Shown here: piece by piece, positions 18,256 to 28,619 of the stretch | Layout: every line of letters starts with the position of its first letter | How positions within the stretch are numbered: the first letter of the stretch is position 1 | Notes under the pieces: model-generated | Told to the model about the DNA's origin: nothing | The model's input: only the letters and a program-made list of their open reading frames with translations | The model's database searches: none | Made by a program: the position numbers and the translations under genes | From: Chrysophaeum taylorii | Taxonomy: Eukaryota; Sar; Pelagophyceae; Pelagomonadales; Pelagomonadaceae | Length of the DNA stretch: 56,465 nt | Assembly: GCA_029834535.1 (NCBI GenBank) | Contig: JAQMWT010000559.1 | Span: 1-56,465 of the forward strand | Reading direction: 5' to 3'

Positions 18256-18654
18256 CAATTCACACATTTTGAATAAGGTAACCAGCAGAATATTTGTGTT
18301 GGAAGTGGCAGGGAACAAGCGATTCTCCATGTCACTTATGTTTGTGACAGCATTGCGCAAGTCAGACCGTAGATCGGCATTTTCAGTTGTCAAGGCATGA
18401 AGGCGTCGCGTGAGCTGGTCATGCGACATCTGGAGCGTCTCAGCCTGCTGTGTAAGATGAGTCACGCGAGTTGATGTGATTTCAAGATCGGAGGGAGCAG
18501 CAGTAGCTGGTGCCGGGGTAGTAGATGCCATTGGCGGGTATTTCATCCATCTTCCTCTTGTAAGTAGTGACACAGATTTGCAGTGGTTTCCCATCTGTAT
18601 CGAAGCACTGGAGACAGTGAAAGGACATCTGTTGGGTTTCCTTTTTAAGGCCAC
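18256..18654 (-). pseudogene. Coiled-coil region at the 3' end of the long copia element
   Basis: Minus-strand frame with MASTTPAPATAAPSDLEI followed by a heptad stretch (residues about 60-110, containing THLTQQAETLQMSHDQLTRR). It is analogous to 13561-14838 in the other copy. A partly overlapping frame (18482-18742) carries CHRGLKK and CLQC Cys pairs upstream. It is truncated at LINE derivative B. Confidence 0.5.
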
Positions 18655-18804
18655 GATGGCATACCGTAGCGTGAATAGCGGGTGCAGAAGGCAGCGGAAG
18701 GATGACCGGGGTGCGGAGCAAAACGAAACTGGATAGCTCCATAAAAACTTGGCAATCCAGATGATCTATTGACGCACAAACTGTGTTAACAGCTTCCTGC
18801 GATA

Positions 18805-19355
18805 TCAGTGCGCAAAAAAAGAGGAAAGCATGTTGGTAAAGGGCGCTGTATACTTCTCATCAGGAACAGGTAGTCCCTGTTCAAGCTGATTAACGTTAAA
18901 GTTCACGGCGTCGGCAAGAGTAGTTGGTGAGCTCGAGTCCACACGCATCGCAGAGGCGGAAGTATAAAGAAGTCGAGTGATGTCTTCGCGAGTTGGCTTC
19001 CTGCGGCTCGGGGAAGTGTTGACCGAAAACTCCGCGGGACCAAGTGTGCGTGGCAGTTTGCGACGAGCGGGCGTGACTCCTCGTGGAAAGCTTCGCCAGG
19101 GCGGCATCGGCGACGTACGAGTAAAAGGTAGTGGCGAAAAAAGGAGGGCTGGTTTAACGATATTGCGGACACCAGGGTTAGCGATTCGATCTCATATTGT
19201 TCTGAATCAGTAGCATGATGCATACCTAGTAGAGAGCGAAACGTTGCAAAGTCGGCAACAAGAGGCATTGTAAAGCCATAGGCTACATTTAATTTTCCGG
19301 GGACATGATGGACGCGAATCTTTTGCAATGCGACATACTCGCGAATTTTGAACAT
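18805..19355 (-). pseudogene. RNase H C-terminus and following spacer of the long copia element
   Basis: A minus-strand frame (18903-19355) with IREYVALQKIRVHHVPGKLN, the typical end of copia RNase H (the -HVPGxxNxAD- segment, here VAYGFT). A second frame (18805-19107) then reads into DAVNFNVNQLEQGL. Three phases are used within 550 bp, so the region is broken. Confidence 0.65.
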
Positions 19356-19951
19356 CGTGTAGATAGGGCTTTGCTCCGAGAAGAGCCGTCAGGGTTATTG
19401 GACGTGTGGACGGCAGCCGCGTTGTCAGACAAGAGAGGTAGGCTTCTGATGAAGCGCATATCATCGGCAATAGGATTGTTGTCCGCATCAAAATCGGTTG
19501 GGGATCAGCTTGCGTGTTGATGTAGAATGTTTGGTTAACCACAAACGAGAGCTCGAGAAGTAGTTTGCGGAGCCATACTGCTTCATCAGCACAAATGTTT
19601 AGTGCAATGAGCCCAGCTTCGTGGGTAGAACACGATATGATAGGTTGTAACTGCTTTTCCACGCGACGAGGCAGTTGAACAGGTAGAAGACAATGCCTGT
19701 AGTGGACTTCCTATCTTCCTGTTCCAGCGAAGGAGCATTGTCAGCATCCACCATAGCAACCAGGGGTCGAACTTGCCCGTTGCAATATCTTTGTCCTGAT
19801 AGTCGACTATGGTCGATAAGTCAATTCGGTTAGAGGAGATAACGCGCAAGTGATTCTCGATAGCGTCCCCTTTAGGGTGAAACCAGAGACGAAGAGCTCG
19901 TTTGGCTGGTTTACTGAGGTACCGTAGGAGGCGGCCGAGCATCTTGAACAT
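19207..19951 (-). pseudogene. Copia RNase H domain
   Basis: Minus-strand frames with LLRYLSKPAKRALRL (the connection to RT) and STHEAGLIALNICADEAVWLRKLL, which matches the copia RNase H motif (S-T-x-E-A-E-x-x-A-x-x-x-x-x-x-E-x-x-W-L). It is broken by two frameshifts. The domain degrades the RNA of the RNA-DNA hybrid during reverse transcription. A close relative is at 53117-53979. Confidence 0.8.
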
Positions 19952-20960
19952 GCACGTACGTAGGGGAGTGCATGCCTCGGGAACAACGTCCTAGAGCTTG
20001 AGAGAAATCTGGGCGACAGGCGACTTGCATAAAGACCAACTTGCCAAGTAATGTAGCGAAGTGGTTGTGTATATAGATTTCCACATCAGTGGAAGGAGAG
20101 CCTTCCTTGTAAGTGAAAGTTGATGACATAGGATACTTCAGCGGAGTGAGTGTCTTCAGTATAGGGTGCTCGTCGAACAGCGAGTCTAGTTTGGCTTGGA
20201 CGTCTAAAGATATGGATCCATCAGAAGTCCTGCAGACGCGCATTCCCAGAAGAGTATGGACTGGCTCGAACTGTTCCACGGAGAAGCGCTTGTGTAGTGC
20301 TTCTTGGAGCTCAGTGCGCAGGGTATCATCATTCGCAACTATAACGATATCATCCACAGATAAACAGCAGATGAGGAATCGAGCGTGAGTAGTTGTGCGG
20401 ACATACAAACATGTGTCCGCATGGAGTCGTTTATACCCAAGATTCCGAAAGAAGCTGTCGATCTCCTTGTTCCATAGAGAGGGAGATTGCCTGAGTCCGT
20501 AGAGAGACTTAAGCAACTTGGGTAAGCGACGGCCACGGTATTTATCGTCTTGAGGATCGAGTAACTTGATACCATCGGGAAGCTGTACGTAGACGTGCGC
20601 GTCTATGTCGGACTGGACGAACGCGTTAGGCACGTCGCTGTGGTACACGGGTAGGTTATTGTAAGCAGCATAGCTAAGATGACACGTATAGCAGTCATCG
20701 TCGCCATGGGACTGAACGTCCCAAAGAAATCGGCGCCACGTGAAGCTAAGAAACCACGCAAGACTGACCGAGCCTTGTGCTTGATATACTCCCCGGAGGA
20801 GTTGGTCTTGATCTTGAGTACCAGGCGACTGTCAATTGGACGAGTCGAAGCATCAGGTAGAGCTAGCTTGAAGCACCCGAAGCGCACTATATCGTGCAGC
20901 TCCTTTGCAATCGCCTTGATGTAAGCTTGCCGGTCTTCGGGAGTAAGTCCTTGTAGACAC
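19911..20960 (-). pseudogene. Copia reverse transcriptase
   Basis: Typical Ty1/copia RT blocks: KARSVLRGFLASRGADFFGTFSPMA (20720-20790), YHSDVPNAFVQSDIDAHVYV, LKSLYGLRQSPSLWNK, and the catalytic box as CLSVDDIVIV (about 20330-20350), where YVDD has become SVDD. It then continues LLGMRV and KLVFMQVACRPD. One frameshift near 20640 divides it. The N-terminal block is in the frame ending near 20603. Confidence 0.88.
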
Positions 20961-21041
20961 TTGAGCTTGTACTCATCGATAGATACGCCGGCCTCTTGGA
21001 CTTTGTATTCGTCTGGCCTACGGTAGCTGGGGAGCCATAGT

Positions 21042-22154
21042 TTAACGACTTTTCGGTCGAAGCAGTGTAAAGAACTTCAGTATAGGCGTGAGTGGCGCAA
21101 GTGGACGGAGTGGAATTGTCAGGTTCCAACTCAACCACCAGGAGAGGTTCCTCATGCAGTACCTGGGTAATGTACTCGGCAAAGCAGCGGAGATATTCCT
21201 CCAGGTCAGATAGTTCAGCGGATGTAGCGCCAACCTCATATGAGGAATGATCGATAAGCCGGTAGGTGCCAAGTAAGAATAAGCGTACTGCAATGGAGAA
21301 TCACCGAAAGCCGAGGCGTGTTCCATGAACATGGTAGTAAGTGAAGACGGATGGTGGCGGAACGGTGTGTCATCAGTGGTGAAGTGTGTAGCCAATGGAA
21401 TGCTTGATGCACATTTGATTTGCGAGAAAACACCATCAATCAAAGAATATCGAGATAAAAGGTCGGTTCGTAATGGAATAAGGTGTTGTACCAGCATAGC
21501 CAGCTCCCCCTCCGGGCAGAGAGCCGTCCAGTGGATGCCACCCGTGGAGTTGAGGGTGGAGAGGGTGGGTGATTTGAAATCGAGAAAGCGATGCTGACGG
21601 TCCCATCGGAAGTCAGCGAGTTTGCCACCAGCGGCTCTGTAGGCACCAACAGTGGAGGCTTGAAGCCGAGCAGTCACAGAGGCCATAGAGGAGGCCTTGC
21701 GTTGGTTGGGGCGTTTGGGACCCGGGACAAGCTGAAGGTTGTCTTGGGAAAATAGGTCCTTGTAAGAAGGAAGGATTGGCGGTGGTGAAAGAGTATTGTC
21801 GTCAGCAGGAGGTGAAGCTGCTGGGGTAGAAGTAGAAGATTGAGGCGGAGACGGCGACGGAGCGGGAGCGGGGGAAGGAGACGGAGCAGGAGCAGTAGGG
21901 TGCCCCCTCCGAGTATGAATCCCCCTCTGCAACGCATCATCGGGGTCGTCATCTCGATGAGGGGTGATGTCGAAAGATATAGGTGGAGCATCAGGTGGAG
22001 GAGCATGTTCAGGGTCCAGGGTGGAACGCTGAATCATATAGGTGAAGGTCAGCTTGGAGGTAACGCGAAGTTGGCCATTATTATTGCGGGTTGAGGACGA
22101 CATCAGCTTGATGGTCAACATGAGGAGAAACAAGCGGGTTTTGCGAATTGGCAC
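21042..22154 (-). pseudogene. Integrase C-terminal / RT-linker region of the long copia element
   Basis: A 370-residue minus-strand frame, Pro/Ser-rich in its first half (residues 70-130), followed by YKDLFSQDNLQLVPGPKRP and a region with GGIHWTALCPEG. The last part runs out of phase; the correct phase from about 21250 reads toward STEKSLNYG (about 21055) and the RT. This corresponds to the variable segment between the integrase core and RT in copia elements. No catalytic residues are expected. Confidence 0.55.
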
Positions 22155-22228
22155 AGCTCATGTATATATAGCGTCGACGAGACGGTTCATATTTGTGATG
22201 TTCGTGAGGTTCGAGGAGAAGGAAGCGC

Positions 22229-23644
22229 TCACTCCCTAATATTTTTGGGGGGATCATGTTGAGGTGTGGTCATTTGATTATAAAGGAATCGAGGTGGGCT
22301 AATGATGGCGTGGTGAATGCGCTCGAGTGAGGCATTCGGTAAAATATTGTATGATTGGATTGTATGGACCACCGCCCACGGAAAGTGGACTGCAGGTTCC
22401 ACGATCTTGGCACCACGATAATGGGCGTTGAGAAGGTTACGGAGGCGAGTTGAGGAGGCAGAAGCAATAAAACCTATGCTCTTTTCGACCTCGTGATTAA
22501 AATGATGAAGGTAAGGCGGGAACGCAACGAGGCTGATGCCTTTGTCTACCCGGCAGGGGGTAGTAATGTGTCGGCTGAAGTACGGCCGGAACGCGTCGGA
22601 GTATACCGCACGAAAATGTACATTTAGTTGTGTCTTGCAAAAGGCGAACAAGTAGTCCAGGGCTTGCGTGAATTCGGTCGCGTTGGTAGTGCGCGTAAAG
22701 TAAGCCAGTAGGAATTTTGACAGTAGTTCTCTGAATACAATGATGCGAGTGAAGCCGCCCCATTCATAGGGAATGGTGACGTTGCCACCATCGCAAGCCC
22801 AGACCTCACCTGGTCGGTGAGTGTGTTCAAAGTTGGGCTTGGTTTCGTTAGCATGGGCGTGGCGGTGACGTTTGTTGTGGCAAATGCAGTCTATGCACAT
22901 ATCCCTGTAGGGAATGTCGGATGCTGAGAAGCCAGGGCGAGCATGGACGCCTGGGGCTTTGGCGGCAGCGTTATCAGGACAGTGATGTACATTGTGGAAG
23001 CGGCTGGCGCGTTCTTTGGCATTTTGGTATTCGACGGTGCCATGGGCGAGTGATTTGCGAGGGATTGCTTTGACCGGGATGTGTTTCTTCCGACGGACAT
23101 TGAATTTGAGCTCTGTGGATGCGTCTAATGATGGGGCATCAGGATCATCGTTAGTGTCAGCATCATCAGCAGTGGGAGTTATAGCAAGGGCTTCCTCGGG
23201 TGTTGTTCCGGAGGAACGGTAGTTTAGCGACTTTTCGGTCCAGCTGCAGTTGGAAATGTGACTCATGAATGCAGCCGCCTGGAAGATAGTGTCTGAGCTG
23301 TGACTGGAAAGAAGCAGCTCACAGGTGAGGAAGGTATATGCGTAAGTCTTCTTCAAGGTAGCATTGTCATGTTGAAAGGAAGGGTTCAACATAAGTGACT
23401 TCATATCGGCGACCACGCGACAGATGTGGGTGTAAAGGATGTGACAAGTGCCCGCAGGTAGAGCATTGCTGAGTAGGTCGCAGCATAAGTCTTTCTGCAA
23501 TGAAAGTAAGAAGGACGTCTGGAAGCGAGTGTGGTTGTGGGCTTTGATAAGTTCGGCTCGCGTAGGGTAGCGGAGTTTGCCGTTACGAGGGTCCAACAAG
23601 ATGATATCGGCATATCCTCGGATAGCTGGCAATGGAGCCGACAT
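22229..23644 (-). CDS. Copia integrase with N-terminal extension
   Basis: A 471-residue frame without stops, ATG at 23644. Residues 215-258 hold a zinc-binding region (FHNVHHC, then CIDC). The core shows D285 (VWACDGGN), D350 (AVYSDAFRPYF) and a Glu in NHEVEKSIG (E385 or E387), a DDE arrangement. The integrase inserts the cDNA into the genome. Residues 1-135 are an unrecognised helical domain ending in TEKSLNYR, a motif found at three other places in this polyprotein. LINE derivative C lies 31 bases upstream and separates it from the DNMT. This is the best preserved pol part of the element. Confidence 0.85.
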   Translation of the reverse strand: MSAPLPAIRGYADIILLDPRNGKLRYPTRAELIKAHNHTRFQTSFLLSLQKDLCCDLLSNALPAGTCHILYTHICRVVADMKSLMLNPSFQHDNATLKKTYAYTFLTCELLLSSHSSDTIFQAAAFMSHISNCSWTEKSLNYRSSGTTPEEALAITPTADDADTNDDPDAPSLDASTELKFNVRRKKHIPVKAIPRKSLAHGTVEYQNAKERASRFHNVHHCPDNAAAKAPGVHARPGFSASDIPYRDMCIDCICHNKRHRHAHANETKPNFEHTHRPGEVWACDGGNVTIPYEWGGFTRIIVFRELLSKFLLAYFTRTTNATEFTQALDYLFAFCKTQLNVHFRAVYSDAFRPYFSRHITTPCRVDKGISLVAFPPYLHHFNHEVEKSIGFIASASSTRLRNLLNAHYRGAKIVEPAVHFPWAVVHTIQSYNILPNASLERIHHAIISPPRFLYNQMTTPQHDPPKNIRE

Positions 23645-23686
23645 ATAGTGAATTTTGGATCCGAGCTTGCGGTCGCTGCCGCGTAA

Positions 23687-24057
23687 CTAACTAACTAACT
23701 AACTTCAGACCTCTCCCGAGCATGGGAGCCAGGCCGGACCGACAGGAGCCAGTCCGGAATCACGGGCCTGTAGACGAGGAGCGCCGAAAGGTCGGTCGGC
23801 GGAGAGTGACCATCAAGCTTGTCGCAATGCGACGAGGAGACCGCGATGTGACTGACAACCAACTCGCCGATAACCTTCCGTCTTCGCCCCCCGGCCATAC
23901 CCCGTCCCACTGCGAACGTTCCGGCTGCCAACCGGCCCGCCCGGGAGGCGAATAGGTGCCAACCTACGCCGGGAGGGCGGATGCCCTCGCAAGGCTCAGG
24001 ATTCATGAGGCACCGTCCTCCATCGCAACCGCAGTCGGCGATCAGGGTAAGGTATTA
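23687..24057 (-). mobile_element. Short LINE derivative C
   Basis: A 371-bp copy with tail CTAACTAACTAACTAAC at left. An 11-bp target duplication CTGCCGCGTAA is at 23676-23686 and 24058-24068. It inserted between the DNMT and integrase parts of the copia polyprotein. Confidence 0.88.
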
Positions 24058-24068
24058 CTGCCGCGTAA

Positions 24069-25478
24069 GTAGCCAATATACCTGCTATGAGAAAGATGGT
24101 GATCTTCAAATGAAAAATATCTGTCCTTTAAAGTGAATTGGTCGGAGGATTGGTCGTATGAGAAACAGTCCGGCATAACAAGAGAGCACTGTTGGAGCAA
24201 GTTGCGGATAGCAGGGACAGTGTTGTGGGCTGCGTTGACAAGGGGGTAGGCTTGCACTAGCCATTGGCATCCTTGAAACTAGTCGAGATGGGGCTTCTTA
24301 TCGGCGGGATTATCGCTGGCGATTCGGGTGTAAGTAGATCCATATGCGTCAATGGAAGCCTGATATTTGCTTGCTTTGTTCTCAACTAGTAAGTTGCCAT
24401 CAGAGTGGTGTCCACCGGTAAGAGTGTGGATATTGAATGTAGATGAGGAAGTTGTAAGAAATAGCGTAGGAGCGGGCTGGTTAGTTTCGAAAATCGCAAC
24501 ATAGTAAGATACCGGTGTAGCGTTGTTCGGCGAGATTCTGGCGAACAAATTGTATGGGGTGATAAATGCCTTGGGGCGAAGAGGATTTGATGACCCGGGT
24601 AGTGGTTGATTAGAAGACCTCTTGAAGCCAAGGTGATGATAGGAACACTCCGAGTGCGTTTTATGTGTATGTTGTTCGAAAGCTTGCTGTGAATGAAGCC
24701 TGAGGAAGAGTAGGTTGTGGGTCTCAAGCTCATAGAAGTTTAACCGAACGGAGCCAGTACGAGAGTACAAAGGAAACGTCTTGGGGGAGTGAACCAATGG
24801 TGGATCTGGGTAAGTGCGGACCCAGCCTCGAGACAGAGTCTTGGAGAGCCAGAGGGTTTTAGGGACTGAGTTAGCGTCATCTGCTGTGTCCAAGAAGCGC
24901 TTCGGGTGCTGGTTCGGCCAGGACAGGATGTCCATGGGTCCAGTGTTGTACCTGCGAGCAATGCAGATCATCATCGTCCCGAGATTGATAATCGACGCAC
25001 AGATAGGCAGGGAGGCGGTCGACTACATCAACAGTGTAGTCCAGTGTGGCGTGAATGAGGTTAGCTAATGAGATGTGATCCCCGTGAATGTACTTGTGAG
25101 GGGGTGTCATCTCCGCAAGTAGAACTAAGGGTTTGAGTGGTTTGATGACAGATAGCATACTGTAAAAGAGGGAGTCATCGAGCAAACTGGCCAAGTCGGA
25201 TGTTTTGGTGCTCTCGAGAAGGTTTCGGTTGGTACAAGGGGAGTGATTTCTATCACATTACAGTAAAAATTCCGTATTTCATCCTCCGTTATAGACTGGA
25301 GATGGTTGAGGAAGGAGGGTAGAGATTCGAAAATAATAATCTTTGGAAAGTGTTTGCGCAACATGCGTACAAGCGTTTCGTCGGACTCAACAGCAATCTT
25401 AACGTGGATGTTTAAGCCCAAGTCATTGGTGGCCTGTGACAAGAACGCAGGTGTTGAGAATCCAGAGCATAGTAACAT
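24069..25478 (-). pseudogene. Cytosine-C5 DNA methyltransferase of the long copia element (frameshifted)
   Basis: The minus-strand frame from ATG 25478 has motif I MLLCSGFSTPAFLSQA and IAVESDETLVRML. At motif IV one base appears lost (ITPLVPTE where the relatives read ITP-P-C-TNRN), so the catalytic Cys is out of phase from about 25245. The next frame (24877-25194) gives LLAEMTPPH (motif VI) and VDYQSR (start of motif VIII), then shifts again to MMICIARRYNTG (24974). The C-terminal region (LYSRTGSVRL, ELETHNLLFLRL) is shared with both other copies. A further conserved C-terminal extension runs to 24069. Inactive as written. Confidence 0.8.
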
Positions 25479-25538
25479 GATTGTTGGTTTGCGAGAGCCA
25501 TTGTTGGTAGTTGTTAGGAATGCTGGACGAGTGCGTAG

Positions 25539-26584
25539 TCAGGTGAGAGGTGGAGTGTTGTTTCTTACATATTCATTCTGCTTCCGAAGGTTGAGAAGTA
25601 GAGTACGCAGCCACGGTCGAGTTTTGAGCTTGGTGACCAGGTAATTGTAATAGTGGCAAAGGTCACGGTTTTCGTTGTACCTCTTCAGCGGGAAGGATAG
25701 TGAACGTAGCTCAAGGTTCCTATCTCGCGCAAGTGTGTAGGGTAGACACGGTAGTGCCGGGGGGTCGTGGTCGACGTAGTGAATGGGCACATGCACGTCT
25801 TTATCAAGTAGAGTAGTGAGATGCGACATATTTGGCTGTTCACTGTCATTGAGAGTGACAGTTAGCTGAGCCTTGTTCCACTCAGGGGCACTTAGGATAA
25901 AGAAGTGTCGATCCTGCACCGGTTTGAGGAACAGGGCATAGTCAAGCTTGACGTAGCCAATGCCTGGGTGGGCAGGTAAGGGGGATACTATATTTTCGTA
26001 ACCATGATATGCGACACCTGCTGTTGTCCAGTGGCAGTTTGGACAACTGGGGCACATTTAGCGTCTACGGGAACAATGTGGTTCGGTAGAGCAACATCAA
26101 ATGTGGTCATAAGCGAGATGGAAGCACAACTGTCCAAGTATAGAAATTGAAAATGGAGGGGAAGATTGTGGTCTCTCCGGTATTTGGTGAGAAAAGCGTT
26201 TTCGCAGGGTACACAGGTAGAAGGAATGCTGGCTGCGAACAAATTAGTTTGAGTGAGCAGTTTTGAGGTGACCACAACTTGTGAAAGGGTAATAGGAACG
26301 ACGGGCGCGGTAGGTTCCCCGTTGTCCTTGCCGAGACCGTTGTTAAGATCGAAGGGTGAGAGATCTTGTGGGTTGCTCGACAATGTAGTATTGACCGCTG
26401 CTTGATCGGAACTCCTTCGGCACATTGCTGCAGTGACATGTGACGAGAGCTCCGTAAGTCGCTCAGGTGACAATTTTGCTATGGCGTCCGCAGTAAAATT
26501 GACTGATTCCGCGGCAGCAGCAGTGGCGGGTGACGAACTGATACCACTTGCGTTAGATGGAGTAGAGGAGTTGGGTGCAGACAC
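25539..26584 (-). pseudogene. Aspartic-protease-like domain of the long copia element
   Basis: Two overlapping minus-strand frames (25988-26584 and 25539-26057). The active-site region reads FLYLDSCASISL (about 26120-26134), with Cys where retropepsins have Gly, as in the plus-strand copy. The second frame holds GIGYVKLDYALFL and the long tail LELRSLSFPLKRYNENRD. It ends ACC TGA CTA at 25539-25541; beyond that stop the same phase is open into DNMT motif I. Upstream lies SLNYGG (about 26600-26615), in phase with gag when the small LINE insertion D is ignored. Confidence 0.65.
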
Positions 26585-26673
26585 AGTATGTTGGTCCCCC
26601 CCATAGTTTAACGACGTTGCGGTCGAAAGCAGATTTATGTGAACGTTCCGAACGATATCTTCGGCATAGGAAA

Positions 26674-26741
26674 CTAACTAACTAACTAACTTCAGACCTC
26701 TCCCGAGCATGGGAGCCAGGCCGGACCGACAGGTGCCAGTC
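26674..26741 (-). mobile_element. 5'-truncated LINE insertion D (68 bp)
   Basis: Only the last ~50 bp of the LINE family plus its CTAA-repeat tail. It is flanked by the 12-bp target duplication CGGCATAGGAAA (26662-26673 and 26742-26753). This is a typical product of aborted target-primed reverse transcription. It interrupts the gag-protease junction. Confidence 0.88.
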
Positions 26742-26753
26742 CGGCATAGGAAA

Positions 26754-28300
26754 GTTGATCATTTAAGCGGAGCAAGTCTGCATTATCGTCAGGGTTAGAC
26801 GTAGTGGCAATAATATCGGCAGATTGCAAAAACGTTTCAAATAGCTTTGAAATCTTATCTTGCAGCTGAGACGTAGTGGCACTTTGGTCGGTATATTTGG
26901 AGAGTTCGCGGAATTGACCTTCGAGTGCATGCATGGCATGCTTTGTGCGATCTAACAATTTCATATCCGATCGAGAAGGTCTGTCGAAGGTGCGTGCATA
27001 CACAGGTCGATCGTTAGATTGACCAGGACTGCGAGCTCTGGTGACATAGGAGTCACCGGACCGGTAGTAGCTAAGATCATTGGGAGAGAAGGGCTGGCTA
27101 GCGTCTTTTGAGTTACGTAGGCGTCGTGCGTTAAACGCGGGTTTCGACTGTTGTCCATTGGCTGAATTGGTAAGTGACGCAAATACATGTGCTGTGTGTG
27201 CCAGGTCAGTGTCTGTAGAGTCCAGCAGTTGGGTTAGCAGTATGTTGGGTTTTTGATGAGTGGACAAACCTTCTACGTAAGGGATTCAAGAGACTGGCGG
27301 TTCAAGACTTTATTTGTCAATTGTAGTATTGGACACTGAGTTGTAGAGGTCCAGTGCGTACTCAAGAATGGCTGAAGAGCCAGAAGGATGGCATAGCCTG
27401 TTAGCTTCAGGATATGCTCTGGTAGAAGAGCGTGTCTCGTAGATGAGGCACCAGTCGACCCATCCTCGATCGTAGCGATTGTTGCTGGTGTTATCAGATG
27501 ATAGTTCATTTTAGCTACTCCAGAGAAAGCTGGGCAAGGGCAGCTTCAGTAAAGTTTACCGACTCGGTAGTATGGCATAAGGAGAGCCGGCCATTGGAAT
27601 CAGTAGGGAGAATAGCGCTGGTTCCAGACTCAGTAACACGTTCTGGCCCATAGTTTATCGACATTTCGGTCGGAGGCAGATGTGGGAGAGAGTTCCGCAT
27701 GAGGTCAAGTTCAGAGTCGAGTTGAAACAGGAGATGCTTGAAAGAATGCACACATCTAATGAACAACATGTACACACAAATTATACACAGCAGCGTTTAA
27801 TTGTTGATTCAAATACGAGACATCATTCGGAGACACTGCTTCGTAAAAACAGGTTAAATATTTCTTGGTAATGGCTGGCTAGGCTGACAGCAAGTTCGCA
27901 AGAATGGGTGAGGTTAAGGTTGCATTCACCATCCTCAAGGCGATCGTTAATTTCGGGCGAAAAAGCCCTGACCTCGTTGGCGTAGCAAACAGTAGCCAAC
28001 TGTGCTACTTGATGGTCCGATATGAGTGGGAACGCCTCAGATATGAGGCACCTGGTATTCAACGGCAAATCTTCAACATAACCAAGGTGAGCACCGCCAC
28101 TCTGGTGTTGGAATGGTTGTTCTCGCTGAGAAAATCAACGGGAACCTTAGGTAAGGGAATGTCAGCACCCAGACTGCTTTGGGTGCGACCTTTACGGCTT
28201 GTTCTGCAAGAGAATGGTGACGGAACCTGTGGGTTGTCAGAGAGCAGAATTGACACCTTCTATAATATTCAAGGGGGCTCTGTCTAGCGGTGTCTATGTA
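26754..28300 (-). pseudogene. gag of the long copia element (degraded)
   Basis: Minus-strand frames at 27823-28068, 27515-27775, 27273-27509 and 26692-27267, in alternating phase. The last shares FNARRLRNSKD, SYYR, DRPVY and LLDRTKHAM with the plus-strand gag. The second contains PPTEMSINYGPERV (about 27655), the first of four near-identical SLNYG-type motifs, and then ESVNFTEAALAQLS, which is repeated as ESVNFTADAIAKLS after the second motif (about 26500). No zinc knuckle is visible. Confidence 0.65.
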
Positions 28301-28533
28301 CACTCATCAGGTAAACTATGGAAGCGCCTGTATGGCAACTGTGCAAACGGTGGTTCCTGTCAGTGTGAAAGGGTGTGCACTGAACAGGGAGTTGTGTAAG
28401 GTGGTGCTCGGAGAGCGGTAGGTTTGTACTATCGTGGAGTGTCCTAGTGGACATACCCAAAATATTCCAAGCGCGCATGCAATCAATACAAGACTAGTAC
28501 AGACAACACACACACCGACACTGTCACGATAAT
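28301..28533 (-). other. Leader part of the long copia element, before gag
   Basis: Sequence between gag and the LINE insertion site; short frames only. TCACGATAAT at 28524-28533 is the left target duplicate of the LINE. Confidence 0.5.
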
Positions 28534-28619
28534 AACTAACTAACTAACTTCGGACCTCTCCCGGGCATGGGAGCCAGGCTGGGCCGGTAGTAGCCGGTCC
28601 AGGATCACAGAGCAAAAAA

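Noticed and set aside
20113..20388. Plus-strand frames opposite the copia RT
   Set aside because: Antisense shadows; the minus strand holds the DVPNAF, LYGLRQ and SVDD blocks.
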